Positions 39,536 through 50,538 of a stretch of DNA of 64,000 bases are shown here, one piece after another. The stretch is from contig NC_089593.1 of assembly GCF_019320115.1 (NCBI RefSeq), positions 31,975,720 through 32,039,719 of the forward strand, given 5' to 3'. Within the stretch, counting starts at the first letter, position 1. Every line of letters begins with the position of its first letter. The stretch is from Miscanthus floridulus (Eukaryota; Streptophyta; Magnoliopsida; Poales; Poaceae). Below the pieces are notes generated by a model. It ran no database searches, had not been told where the DNA came from, and saw only the letters and a program-made list of their open reading frames with translations. Both the position numbers and the translations under genes were made by a program.

Positions 39536-40572
39536 GTGACGCTCTTCCAAGTTGTTTTTTATTCCTCCAGGTCGTTTTCTAGACTTCTCTGGTTCTTGAT
39601 GTTCCTCTTCCAAGTTGTTTGCACTTCGTCCAGGTTCTTTCTGAACTTGTATGTACCTCATCCGGGTTGTTTTTTATTCATCCGGGTCGTTTCTAGACTT
39701 CTCTGGTTCTTGATGTACCTCTTCCAGGTTGTTTGCACTTCGTCCAGGTTCTTTCTGATCTTGTATGTACCTCATCCGGGTTGTTTTCTGATCAATCCAA
39801 GTTCTTTTTTGTCTTGATTTCTATTCCCAACTTATCTGGGTTGTTTTTCTTCAATCCGGGTTCTTTCTGATCTTGTCTTGGTCCTTGCCGCACCTTGTCG
39901 GGGTTCTTTTTTGATCAATCCGGGTTCTTTCTGATCTTGTCTTGGTCCTTGCCGCACCTCGTCGGGGTTCTTTTTTTATCAATCCAGGTTGTTTCTGAAA
40001 TGTTCTTCCAGGTTGTTTTTGATTCATCCGGGTTCTTTCTGATCTTGTCTGTACCTCATCCGGGTTGTTTTCTGATCAATCCAGGTTCTTTCTGAATTTG
40101 TCTTGGTACTTGCAGCACCTCTTCGGGGTTGTTTGCGCTTCATCCAGGTTCTTTCTGAACGCTTGTCTTGGTCCTTGCCGCACCTCGTCGGGGTTCTTTT
40201 TTGATCAATCCAGGTTGTTTCTGAAATGTTCTTCCAGGTTGTTTTTGATTCATCCGGGTTCTTTCTGATCTTGTCTGTACCTCATCCGGGTTGTTTTTTT
40301 GATCAATCCGGGTTCTTTCTGAATTTGTCTTGGTACTTGCAGCACCTCTTCGGAGTTGTTTGCGCTTCGTCCAGGTTCTTTCTGATCTTGTATGTACCTC
40401 ATCCGGGTTGTTTTCTGATCAATCCAGGTTCTTTCTGAATTTGTCTTGGTACTTGCAGCACCTCTTCGGGGTTGTTTGTGCTTCGTCCAGGTTCTTTCTG
40501 AACGCTTGTCTTGGTTCTTGCCACACCTTGTCGGGGTTCTTTTTTTATCAATCCGGGTTGTTTCTGGACTAG
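39536..40572 (-). repeat. Degenerate tandem array within the gypsy element
   Basis: About 40 copies of a 20-27-bp unit, of the type TCATCCGGGTTGTTTTCTGA or TCGTCCAGGTTCTTTCTGA, are arranged in higher-order blocks of roughly 150-170 bp (TTGTCTTGGTACTTGCAGCACC recurs within them). The plus-strand Phe/Leu/Ser/Gly open frames across it are products of the repeat. Flanking parts of the element (39120-39300, 39360-39520) repeat CCCCCGAGC. Confidence 0.85.
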
Positions 40573-40815
40573 CTCTCAGGAGCGTGTTTTCCTGATCTCA
40601 TGGTACCGATGTAGCTCCCCTGCATGTTAAACATAAAAATATGTTGTAAATGACATTCTGGATATGAAGTGGGGAGCATGTCCCATATTTGAATAATCAA
40701 TCAGGGGCGGGCCCCTGTATTATGAAATGCATATAAACTTTTTGCGTCTTGCTCTTGCTAGGCCATGCAAATTCCTCAGTTAGTGTCCTATTACGTTTAA
40801 GCACTTGAATCTCTG

Positions 40816-41190
40816 GCGTATGGTTCAGAGGTTCATGACGTGACCATGTGAGCCTGGCACTCGGTTCGTGACCGTCCATGTGAGTAGACAAGCTTCACGG
40901 ATTAAGGCGTGTTCTACCTGAGGAATTCGGTGACCGTTAAGAGAAGACCTAGAGCACTATGTTTGCTCGCATGATGATTTTACTTAGAGCACTATGTTTG
41001 CTCGCATGATGATTTTTTATGTCTTCCCTTGCTAGGTCGGTTAATTTCCTGGATAGTAGCCTGTTACGTTTAAGCACTTGAATCTCACGTATGGTTCAGA
41101 GGTTCATTGACGTGACCACCCGTATGGTTCAGAGGTTCTTTGACGTGACCATCCGTATGGTTCAGAGGTTCGTTGACGTGACCATCCATT
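40816..41190 (-). repeat. Short direct repeats (TATGGTTCAGAGGTTC) in the gypsy element
   Basis: Four copies of TATGGTTCAGAGGTTC followed by TGACGTGACC occur at about 40819, 41093, 41124 and 41156. A 35-bp sequence containing CACTATGTTTGCTCGCATG is duplicated at about 40951 and 40988. No coding sense. Confidence 0.8.
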
Positions 41191-44100
41191 CGAGATAACA
41201 AGCTTCACGAATTAAGGCTTACTATCCGAGAAAATTAACAGCCGTTAAGGGAAGATGATATGGCCATAGAGACATACGAATAATATCCGGAATATATAAA
41301 AAATGAGATGTGACTTAGCTTGGTTCGTGGCCGCGTTGTTGACCACCGCAGCCGGGTAGTCGGTCGGTGTGGCAAGTAGTCAGTTTGCAGCCGAGTTGTT
41401 GGCGTAGCATCCGAGCTGATGGAGGCGGGGTCGACAACTTGCTTGATGTAGTCGAACAGCATGATGAAGTCGTCGGATAGCTCGTCCGAGTTGTTTGCTG
41501 ATGAGTTTAACCAAACGAGTGACTGTCATGTCGAGTACTCGAAACAACTCAAAACGTGTTGCCGGGTTCCCAGAATTTGGTTGCTTGCTCATGACTTGTC
41601 GGCTTGCTGTAGGTGGTCTTCTCTTTATTGACCGTATAGCTTGTATTTCTTGACCTTCTCTCGTATGAGTATGTCGTATGTATGAATCAATGCACAAACA
41701 CCTTTGGCTTTGCTTGCTTGCTTCCTTTGTTAGCTTCTTGCATGTCCGTGATGTATTCGTATACGAAGTTGACTTGGAGACGGGGGTGTGCGCGTGTATG
41801 CACGGGTTGATCCATTAATTCCGTATATCCTGACTAACTTGCATGTTGTTATCCTTTTCTGTCCAATCTCATAGCTTGTATATCTCTTGGATATGTTGCT
41901 TCATAATTGGCCCACACGTTGTCGGCTTCGTGTGGGAGTAGGACTCTTCTTGTGTCGGAGTTGGACTCGAATCCGCATATAGCTGAGTTGTGATGGAGTC
42001 TGAGTTGCAGTCCGACTTGTACTTGTATTAGGCATGTTTGATGCTAGTTGGCGTGTAGTAGGAACGTGATACAGTCGCGCTTCTACTAGGATCTCGCTGA
42101 GTTGACGAAGTCGGAGTAGATGTTGACGAAGAGGTCTCGTGCTCGCACGAATTGATGCCGATGCTGAACATGAATACGGCGGTGCGACGAATCTTGATTT
42201 TGAGGTCCACCGAGCTCTCGAACGCAAAGCGCCGAGAACCCCTACCTGGCGCGCCAGCTGTCGATGTTTTACCACCGGCAACCCGTCGCGGGGTACCCGG
42301 GACGGTGATTTGTTCGGAGGGGTATCGGCGTTTGCAGGAACTCGATGGTAAACGCAGGGAGACAACGATTTATACTAGTTCGGCACGCCGGAAAGTCACG
42401 GCGCCCTATGTCCAGTCTGGTGTGGATAGTATATTGCGCCATGTGCTATTTGTTGTGTTGCGAGGTATGTTGTGGTTGTGAGTTCTATCGGTTATGTGTC
42501 GGTGCCGATCTAGGGACCCCTACCCTCCTTTATATAGTCCAGGAGAGGCGGGAGTCCTAGTCAGTTACAAAGTAGAGATCCTAGTAGGATTACGTGTAAC
42601 TAGTTCTAGTAGGATTATATGTAGGGAATCCTAGTTGGACTAGGTCTTCTTCTCTCTTCTCCGTGGGAAACCCCATGGGTCCCACATCGACAGCTTGCAA
42701 AACCTTTTTGAAGAATATAGGAACAATAGTTCTCCAAGTAATGTGCAGCCCCAACCAAGTGAATCACCCCCATCTAAGCAAGGTGGAGAGGGTGCTAGAA
42801 AGTTGAAGACTAAGCTAACAAAGAAGATTAAGCTGAACAATGGAACAAGCAGTTGCAGCAGGGGTAGCAGGACTGAACTGGATAAATACTTGGCTGAAGA
42901 GTGTGAAGAAGATACCAAAATGTTTGATATTCTTGCTTGGTGGAAGGGGCAGTCCACTAGATTTCCCATATTGTGTACATTGGCCCGTGATGTGCTCGCC
43001 ATTCCAATATCCATAGTTGCTAGTGAATCGGCCTTTAGCACTGGTGGGCGTATTCTAGATGATTTTAGGAGTTCACTCACTCCATTTATGGTTGAAGCTC
43101 TTGTTTGCACTCAAGATTGGCTTAGAAGAGCAACTCCCATCAACTTAGTAGAGAATACAGAAGAATTGACCAAAGTAGAAGAAGGTGACCATTTATTGTA
43201 CCATTTCTTTACTGTTTTCAACAATGAAAAAAATATTTAATGTTTTCTTTGTTTGTTGTTTTCTATTTTTAGAATTTATTAAAGAATTCAAGGACAAAGC
43301 CATTGTTGATGCCCATACTGCCAAGTCACAAATCCAAGGCAGCAAAAAGAAGATAGTTACATCCACCAACATCAGCTCATCACAGCCAAGCAAGTCCTCC
43401 AATCCAAGCAAATCCTCAAAGGAAAGCAAGAACAAGAAATAGGTAAAAGATAAATGACCATGTTTCAATCTGTATGTTTCAATTGTGATTTGTGTTCTAA
43501 CTAGGCCAAGGTCAGAATGAACTTAATTATTTTTACAAGAAACTAGGTCACTTGTCAATCTTTCCATTGTATGCGGTTTTAGCCTTTTAGGACTAAAAAA
43601 TGTCCCTTCTTGATGATACTGTGTCAGTTCTAATTTCTAGGTTTAATGTGTTATTTTGATGTGATGCATTTATAGTAGTATTGTCACTCTCTGATTATTG
43701 AACGAGCACAGTTCTTACTGCATTTGTCTGCCCAGTTTTTACTTGTTCATGTATAAGCAAGTCCAGTAGTTTCCAGCTAGTTGCAAAGTAGTTATAATGT
43801 TTTCTATCTATCCATTTTCCAGACTGAGAAGGCTTTCCTCAAGCAGCCTAAGGTTTTCCTCAGGTGAGACTGTGAGTCTGTGAGAGCTTCTTGCCTCTTC
43901 CATGCTTTCTATTCTCTGTGAGCAATATACATTTCGTGACCGTAGATTTCTTCTTAATTTTATAGCTCAAAGAAATCTGGCAAGGGTAAGAAGCCTAGCA
44001 AGGGAGGCAACCGATTCTGGAAGAGCATTGCTGCATTGGCCTTGGCTTCAAGACTCCCAGGGAAGCAATTGAAGCAGGCAAAATGGTGGACTTCTTGTTT

Positions 44101-44562
44101 CACTTGTGCTGTTGGACTTGAACCTCTTGTTTTGTCATTGCTCTGTATGCTTGAATATGTGTGTGTGTGACTGTGTGGTGCTGGACGCCTGGAGGCTGGA
44201 GCTGTGGTCTGTGACTGAGCATTGCTATGCAGCCTATGCTGTTGCCTGTTGGACCTCTTGGCTCTTGTTTTCTTACTGCAGTCTGCAGGCTTAAATTTGC
44301 TTGAATATGCTTGAATATTTGAGAGAACAATAACATATATGCTTGAATTTGCTGCTGCTGAAATTTGCAAATGAATGGGGTGTTTCCTGGTTTCTGAAAA
44401 TTCAGTTCCATCGGTTAGAACCGAAGCCGAACCGAAATTCCTCGGTTCCGTATCTTCAAAGTAACCGATCGGTTCTTCTTCTCAAGTAACCGAATTATCT
44501 GAAGAACCGAAGAACCGAACCAATCGGTTTCGGTTAACTGAAGGCCCAGGCTGAGGCACGCC

Positions 44563-45064
44563 GGCACGGCCCGACATTTAGAGGCCGGCCTGATGTCTTG
44601 TGCGGCCTGCTAAAATTCCCCACGCCCACAGCCCAGCTTTGATAAAGTATTTTCTATAAACATAGTTAAACTACTTTTTTTTTTATTTTGTTTCATTTTA
44701 GATATTTTTTTAGACGGGGGAGGCCCGGTAGGGAGTATAGTTTTCTCGTTTATTTTATTTATTTCTAACGATAGGAAGTAAATGGACCGTGTAAAGTGTA
44801 CAGAGTAAAGTAAAGCTGCTGCAATGGAGCATTTCTCCTCCTGCCATGGATCAATCAACGTGTGAGCAAGCAAGCAAGTACTACTCCGACTTGAATCTGA
44901 TTTCCGATGCCTTGCCGTGGCAGCAACCACTCCGGCCGCACACATGTCACATGTGCCCGTGCCTGCTCTGCCTCTGTCTGGCTTCCATTGCAGCGGCAGC
45001 AGCCATCTCGATCGCCAGGACGCCATGGGGCTCTAGGCTCTCACTCATCGTCCACCTCCGTTCG
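44563..45064. other. Gap between transposons
   Basis: No gene is supportable. The two overlapping plus-strand frames (44846-45125) and the minus-strand frame (44610-45026) have no recognisable domain or splice structure. Confidence 0.5.
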
Positions 45065-45993
45065 AGGGATGAACCCGGATGTTAAAAGATGTTTTATATT
45101 TGTATTTGTTTCAACGTTAATATAAACATTTGTATTCATATTTGATTTCAATATAGATACTAAATGGATGTATCTAAGAACCGAGCTAGAGCAAATCCGT
45201 GAAAGGTGCGCTTGTCTTGTAAGTGCAAGGATTTTAGGCATGTGGGTGCATATATGATACATACTTTTTTTTTATTTTTTGTGTTGGTGCGACCGCACCC
45301 CTAAAATGAATAGACATCCGCTCCTCGATGTATTTGTATTCATTTTTTTTATGATTTTTCTATATTTGATTCTAGATTCGTATATAAAAAAAATGAGAGA
45401 TATCTGACATACTGTATCAACGAACAACAAAGTGTCCTGTAAAGCCATCTAAAACTTATATCTATAACTAATTGGTAATGTAATTATATCAATTTTAATA
45501 AAAACAAATGTTACGCAACATTGAAACTATTTAAAACTCATATATATGGCTAATAACATTATATTAATTCTATAATTATTAAAGATATACAAAGGTTAAT
45601 TTTAATATGACTAATCATATTAATTTTAATTACTTTAATTATTCATATATTTATAAATTAATTATATATATATTTAAATGGTTCATTTAAATATCTATTT
45701 ATAATTTTTTTGATTTTTGATATATTTATTAAATATGTTATTTTATGAGTGGTCGATATCTACGAGTGTCACGTAATCGTATTTTGTACATGTATATGAG
45801 TTTTGTTCTAAAAAAAGCCTATCGACAGGCAGATAGATATATTATCTTTAAAATCTAGTAGAAATCGAATTCGAAATATTCGCTTTGTATTCGTATCAGA
45901 TAATAATGTATTCATATCTGGATTTGAATTAAAATGTGATAAGTCATGCAATCCGTGTTCGAATTTAGACGGATCCAATCCGTATCCATCCCT
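45065..45993. mobile_element. hAT-like non-autonomous element, tentative
   Basis: The left edge AGGGATGAACCCGGATG and the right edge, read in reverse, AGGGATGGATACGGATTGG form imperfect inverted repeats around about 0.9 kb of very AT-rich sequence. No 8-bp target duplication is visible, so ends and class are tentative. Confidence 0.35.
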
Positions 45994-46040
45994 GTATATG
46001 TGATCGGTGCAGCTCCAACAATAGGAGGCTGCATCACAGG

Positions 46041-46766
46041 TAGGGATGAAAACGGTCGGAAACGGTCGGAAAACCTCTCAACCGTTTTCTACTTCTACAT
46101 TTGAATACGAAAACGAAAACGGTAAAGCCGGACACGAAAACGAACACGAACTTATGGAATATCAAAAATTTCGAAAACGAACTCATTCGAGCGGAATTAT
46201 GTCGAACACGGTCGGTATACGAAAAACCAATACGGAATATTAACCCGTATAACCAAGTGTATAACAATTAACAAGTACATAATAATTAACAAGTCCTACA
46301 ACTTTCTTAAAAAGTATCTCCATTCGACACGATGAAATAAAGATATGTTTTTTTTAAGGCAACAAGCGCTTGTACGCGATTAATATATCGCTGACTTTGC
46401 TTAATTTTTTTGAACATCTTCAAGACATCAAATGGAAAAACTAAGATCTAGAAAGTTGTAGATCTCGTCGAGAGCTACAATTTTCATATAAAATCATCTT
46501 CATCCGAGATTGTATAAAAAAGATATAATTTTTCTAAGGTTAGACTTGTAGTGGGCCAAATTTGGTTTAAATCGAATTTCGAATTTGAGATATTCCGAAT
46601 TAAAAGTAGAAAAGTAGAAAACGGTCGAAAAAATGTCTAAACCGTTTTCATTCCGATTTCGAATTTGGTATTTTGAATTTCAAACCGAATTCGAATTTGC
46701 CCGAAAATACGAATTCGATCGAATTAAATATAGAAAACGATACGATCCGTACCGTTTTCATCCTTA
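46041..46766. mobile_element. Non-autonomous hAT element, 726 bp
   Basis: Terminal inverted repeats TAGGGATGAAAACGGT / TAAGGATGAAAACGGT (right end reversed) and a perfect 8-bp target duplication ATCACAGG (46033-46040 and 46767-46774) define it. Subterminal GAAAACG/CGAATTCGAA-type motifs are frequent. It has no transposase. Confidence 0.88.
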
Positions 46767-47238
46767 ATCACAGGAGAGTACTAGTAGCTGTGTACCCCCA
46801 AAATCAGGCGGCATCACAGGAGTAGTAGCTCTGTACCTTTGCCCCGTTGAGACGTTGATAATATTGGCAAGACTACAAAAGTCCACCTTATATTGGTTCA
46901 CCCTAGCCGCCTCGGTTTGGCTGGGTGAAAATATAAAAGGATTCGTTTGGACGTAGATATTGAATGGCTGGTACTGAATTAGGATGTTATGTCTCATATG
47001 AAACGAACTCCTTTTAACTCTATCTCTCCATTAATGTTTGGGCCTAGTCTTGTAAAAATCTTTTACCTAGTAGTGGATGACTACTTTATCATTAAGTTTT
47101 CTACTATGTGCGCACATATATATACTGTGACTATGGTAGAAGTTAGTACTCAAAGTTGTAAAGCGATACAGAGACAGGTAATACGATAGTGAGCATTCTT
47201 TCTGTAATTGGTATGAACAACTGCCGTACTAATGTGTA

Positions 47239-47495
47239 CTCCCTCTATCCATAAAAGAATGCAATCATCGCTTTTCGAGAAGTCAAACAATTTAAACTTT
47301 GACTAAATTTCTATGAAAAACTACCAACATTCATAATACAAAATAAGTATCATTAGATTAGTTACATAATATATTTTCATAATAAATTTATTTGGAGACA
47401 TAAATACTAATACTATTTACTATAAACTTGGTTAAACTTGTTTTAATTTGACCGACATGGATCCTATAATTGCATTCTTTCCTAGACAGAGGAAG
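47239..47495. mobile_element. Complete Stowaway MITE
   Basis: Its 257 bp begin CTCCCTCTATCCATAAAAG and end in the inverted form (TTTCCTAGACAGAGGAAG), flanked by TA on both sides (47237-47238, 47496-47497). The ends pair over about 27 bases with a few mismatches. Confidence 0.9.
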
Positions 47496-47750
47496 TACTA
47501 AAAGATCTTGAAGCACTGTTTGAGATGGCATGTTGACCATCCAGAAAAAAAAAACAAAGAGAACGCTGCGAGAAAGGAATTCCAGAAGCCACTCCTCAAC
47601 TAGCTGAGCTCTTGCATCATGCACAAGCTACCTCTCCACCATGGCTCTATGTACTGCTCGTACTAGCCGAATTATTTATAATTTGACCATTTTTTAAAGT
47701 TTCTCACAAATAGACCACTGGCGGAAAGAATTCAGGAAATGGACCCTTGG

Positions 47751-47837
47751 CTCGGCGCCAAAGTGACTGGCGCCGAGCTCCTAGGCATGGGGCAATGGCC
47801 TGCCAGGGGGCTCGGCGCCAGAGTGACTGGCGTCGAG
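47751..47837. repeat. Paired GGCGCC hairpins
   Basis: CTCGGCGCCA-7-TGGCGCCGAG at 47751-47777 and CTCGGCGCCA-7-TGGCGTCGAG at 47811-47837 are two 10-bp stem, 7-base-loop hairpins, 60 bp apart. The second has one mismatch. They lie near the presumed left end of the Mutator-like element and upstream of its plus-strand gene. Confidence 0.85.
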
Positions 47838-48341
47838 CCCCCTGCATTTAACCCCAGCCCAACCTTCTTCCTCGAGCGTTCTTCCTCTTCTTTTTCCTCC
47901 CTCTCGGGGTTTTCTCTCCCCACTTCACCCTACCTCACGAATCGACATATTGGACCTTGAAAACCTTGATTTGATTCATAGATCTTCTAGAGCAAGGTAT
48001 ACTCGCTCATCTCCTTATTTTTTCGCATCGATTCGGTATATATTAGTCGGATTTTTGAACCTAAGAATCGTCATCACTTAGGGTTTTATTGTATCCCTCA
48101 ATATATGTATTATACAACCGTAGGTTGATTCCAAGGCGTGGAAAAAGCTAGCAAACCAAGCCGCATGTAGTTATGTTATGGGTTCATTGTTGTGGATGAA
48201 ATGAGAAACCCTAGATTTAGGGTATAATGTTAACTGTTTTGGTTCTTAGAACGAAATTGGTTGTATTGTAGTTATGGTTCTCATTGATATTTTTTTATGA
48301 TGTTTTGATTTATGTTTGTTAAATTACATCCGTTCTGTTAG

Positions 48342-50183
48342 ATGCAAGAAATGTTTCAGGAGGAGTTTTGGCGAAAATGGGGTCGTCCTCGAGAATTATA
48401 CCCCGACGCATCTAGCAAAGATGCCCCCGTCCCTCCTGACCTTCCTATCCCTAACTGTGACTGTGGTTTCCCAGCCCATGTTTGTCAATCGAAACATCCG
48501 AACACAGCCGCGCGTTGCTTCTACACATGTAGTCGGTTTAATGTAAGAAATTGTTTGTACTATCCTTTTTCTTTATTTGTTTAAGTATGGTACTAATATT
48601 TTGTTGGAATCTCGTTGTGTAGGACCATAAGAGGTGATTTTTCTTTCAGTGGATCGATGGTGCAGACAAGTTTGATCCTAGGTACCTCTTTTTCGACGAT
48701 TGGTTTAGAGGGAGACATCCACGTGAGCACTTCAAGCGGTGGGTTCCACCCCCCTAACCCTCCGGCAATGACGGCTAAGGAGAAGCACCTAGCCACAGTT
48801 AGATGACTCGAGGAACCTCCTCTGTGCGATTGCGGAGATCGAGCTGTGATAAACCCTGAGAATACGTTAGAGTTTGTGTGTCCAAACAAGCATGAAGTAA
48901 GTGCAAAGTGTATGTGTTAAAATCTTGAGCTATATGTGTTCATGTACTAATGTCCCATTATTTAGGTGTATTCAATGGCGAAGTATCGTTTCAAGGAGTG
49001 GTTGTATGGTCCTAAGAACCAATGCCGGAAGAACCGCGAAGGGTTAAGGAAAAGAAGAAAGAACGGGTAATCTACAAAGCACCTCCTGTCATGTGCGAAT
49101 GTGGTGTAAAATCCAACTATGGCCTAGTTCCTTCGGAGCTTGAAATAGGCCATTATTGCGGCCATATGATTGAGTATGATGAGGTTCGTTATTTTTCTGG
49201 TAAACATGAAATCGTATTTTGTTTGTTTTGCTAAGACATATATGATATAATATTTCTTTTGAACAGAGCACTAGGAAATACAGTTGAGAATGTTATGATG
49301 GTCAAGCTAAGTTCTTGGATGAAGTGAAGAAGAGGCAACTAACTGCACGGAAGAGGGGATATGGACCTGACTACGTCAACCTATTCGTTAAACATCACAA
49401 AGAAAAGATGCGTGAGTTTGCCAGATAGCACGGTATTTGTAACCCGATCGATGTTGGGCTTAACAAATGGGGATTGGAGAGGCGGATGACGTTAGAGGAG
49501 GAGAGGGCAAGGAATGAGGCAAGGGAAGAGACAAGAGTACAGATGCAGGTCTTGAACGAGCATGTTGCTACATTATGTGCCAGTGAGTGCTTGAAAACCT
49601 TTTTTTCGTTGCCTGGTTTTAAATGTAATATAATCGCATTGCTAACTGATTGCATTTTATACATGAAGGGATTGGTTGCAGCGAGAAACATGCTGTAGAG
49701 GTGGCTCATGCAAGGTATGAGGAGAAGAAGTTAAATGGCCATAGATCACGAGCTGGTCGCACCGTTCAATCACTGATAATGTTGTGTGATGACGGAGACG
49801 AGGATGAGGACGACATTGGCAGACTGAGTGAGCTCATTGCTCTAGCAGAGGCGGGCATACAGGCGCAGGAGGCTGAGGATGACACTGGCAGACTGAGCGA
49901 GCTCATCGCTCTAGCAGAGGCGGGCATTCAGGCGCAGGAGGCTGACGACGACACTGGTAGACTGAGCGAGCTCATCGCTCTAGCAGAGGCGGGCTTACAG
50001 GTAGAGGAGGATGACGATGCGTTCTTCACTCAGGCCGTAGCGGCCGTAGATGAAGCGGAGGTCGCTTACTACAAGCGACAGGCAGGTCAGAGCAACGTAG
50101 TTGAGCCTAGCCACAGCAACAGGGTTGTAGTAGAGGACTGGTACTCGGATGATGAGTTGCTTACTCAGTACGTTTCAGACTGA
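48342..50183 (+). pseudogene. GRF-like zinc-finger protein of the Mutator-like element, decayed
   Basis: Exon 1 (48342-48542) reads as a zinc finger of GRF type, CDCGFPAHVC ... HPNTAARCFYTC. A second exon (from about 48624) holds QWIDGADKFDPRYLFFDDW and KRWVPPP motifs; it has a TGA near 48636, a frameshift in the C run near 48750 and a TGA near 48803. Further finger-like parts follow (LCDCGDRAVI; VMCECGVKSNY). Additional defects are a lost base near 49022, TGA near 49285 and TAG near 49427. The last exon (about 49667-50183) is open and contains three 23-residue repeats and an acidic tail. Most stops are explained by C-to-T or G-to-A changes. Confidence 0.7.
49812..50018 (+). repeat. Three in-frame 69-bp repeats (23 residues each)
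   Basis: Units start at 49812, 49881 and 49950 and encode variants of DTGRLSELIALAEAGIQAQE plus an acidic trio. The first two are near identical; the third diverges at its end. The helical, heptad-like pattern of Leu/Ala suggests a repeat coiled-coil or helical rod. Confidence 0.92.
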
Positions 50184-50538
50184 GGATTTAGAAGTGCATT
50201 TGCCCCTATGTCTACTGTCGGCACGTAGTTGTAGTATTAATATGTTGTGTAATGTGGCATAGTATCAAACTTTTCATTATGTGGTTGTTTTCATTATCTA
50301 TGGTCTTAATATTCCGCTTAATGATACGAACGTATTTAAATTTGAACACGTGCTGCAAAAACACTTAACGACGTATGTCATTATATAAATCAACACATGA
50401 AACACATTAAATGGCATGTGACTACATATACCGAACCTGGGTATAGAGTTTTCTTTGACTAAACCTAACATGCCTTAGGTAATTAAACCATGCCTTAGGT
50501 AATTAAACCTGGGTACATGTGAAAAAGATAAAGTCATC
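50184..50538. other. Spacer between convergent genes
   Basis: This lies between the 3' ends of the plus-strand pseudogene and the minus-strand gene. It is AT-rich and would hold both 3' UTRs. The 17-bp CATGCCTTAGGTAATTAAA is duplicated in tandem near 50469-50507. Confidence 0.55.

Larger units (their letters stand above)
38545..42692 (-). mobile_element. Non-autonomous gypsy-type LTR element without coding region
   Basis: LTRs of 434 bp (38545-38978 and 42259-42692) begin TGTCGATG and end CATCGACA. The 5-bp target duplication is GCTTG (38540-38544 and 42693-42697). On the minus strand a primer site TGGCGCGCCAGG follows the right-hand LTR (42246-42257), and a purine tract CTCGGGGGCT precedes the left-hand LTR, so the element points left. 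The two LTRs differ at about 11 of 434 positions. The internal 3.3 kb has no gag or pol and is largely made of short repeats. A TATA box TATATAAA (minus strand, 38815-38822) marks the left LTR's promoter. Confidence 0.9.
36849..43442 (+). pseudogene. hAT transposase (BED finger, RNase H-like core, dimerisation domain), broken
   Basis: The start is ATG 36849, directly after an intron acceptor. An acidic N-terminus is followed by a BED zinc finger (GKCNYCSNE ... AMRKHFNTC, about residues 75-120). Core motifs are CLTTDGWTSQQQDNYM and VTVDNASAND, which carry the first two catalytic Asp residues, then LDVCTRWNSTYDML. The C-terminal dimerisation domain is clear (IPISIVASESAFSTGGRIL, then FRSSL). 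Defects are a one-base loss in the A/G run at 37618-37625, another near 38215, and the gypsy insertion at 38545-42692. A probable last intron is 43185-43272, giving a Lys/Ser-rich tail ending at 43442. The protein would have been about 800 residues. Confidence 0.88.
36068..44562 (+). mobile_element. hAT-superfamily DNA transposon with nested retrotransposon
   Basis: The element runs 36076-44554 with terminal inverted repeats TCAACCTGGGC / TCAGCCTGGGC (right end read in reverse) and a perfect 8-bp target duplication GGCACGCC (36068-36075 and 44555-44562). Both subterminal regions are packed with AACCGAA/TTCGGTT motifs (about 36090-36240 and 44400-44540), as is usual for hAT transposase-binding regions. 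Without the nested element it is about 4.3 kb. A GC-rich leader with a small intron (36768-36848) precedes the transposase. The 3' part (43443-44400) is non-coding. Confidence 0.92.

Noticed and set aside
39536..40572. Several plus-strand frames rich in Phe, Leu, Ser and Gly, looking like a repeat protein or membrane protein
   Set aside because: They are translations of a degenerate tandem repeat inside a coding-free gypsy element and lie on its antisense strand.
39536..40572. CRISPR-like spaced repeats
   Set aside because: Units are degenerate, lack unique spacers and sit in a plant retrotransposon.
44846..45125. Possible small secreted protein
   Set aside because: Two overlapping frames, no ATG context, no homologous pattern and flanking transposon remnants.
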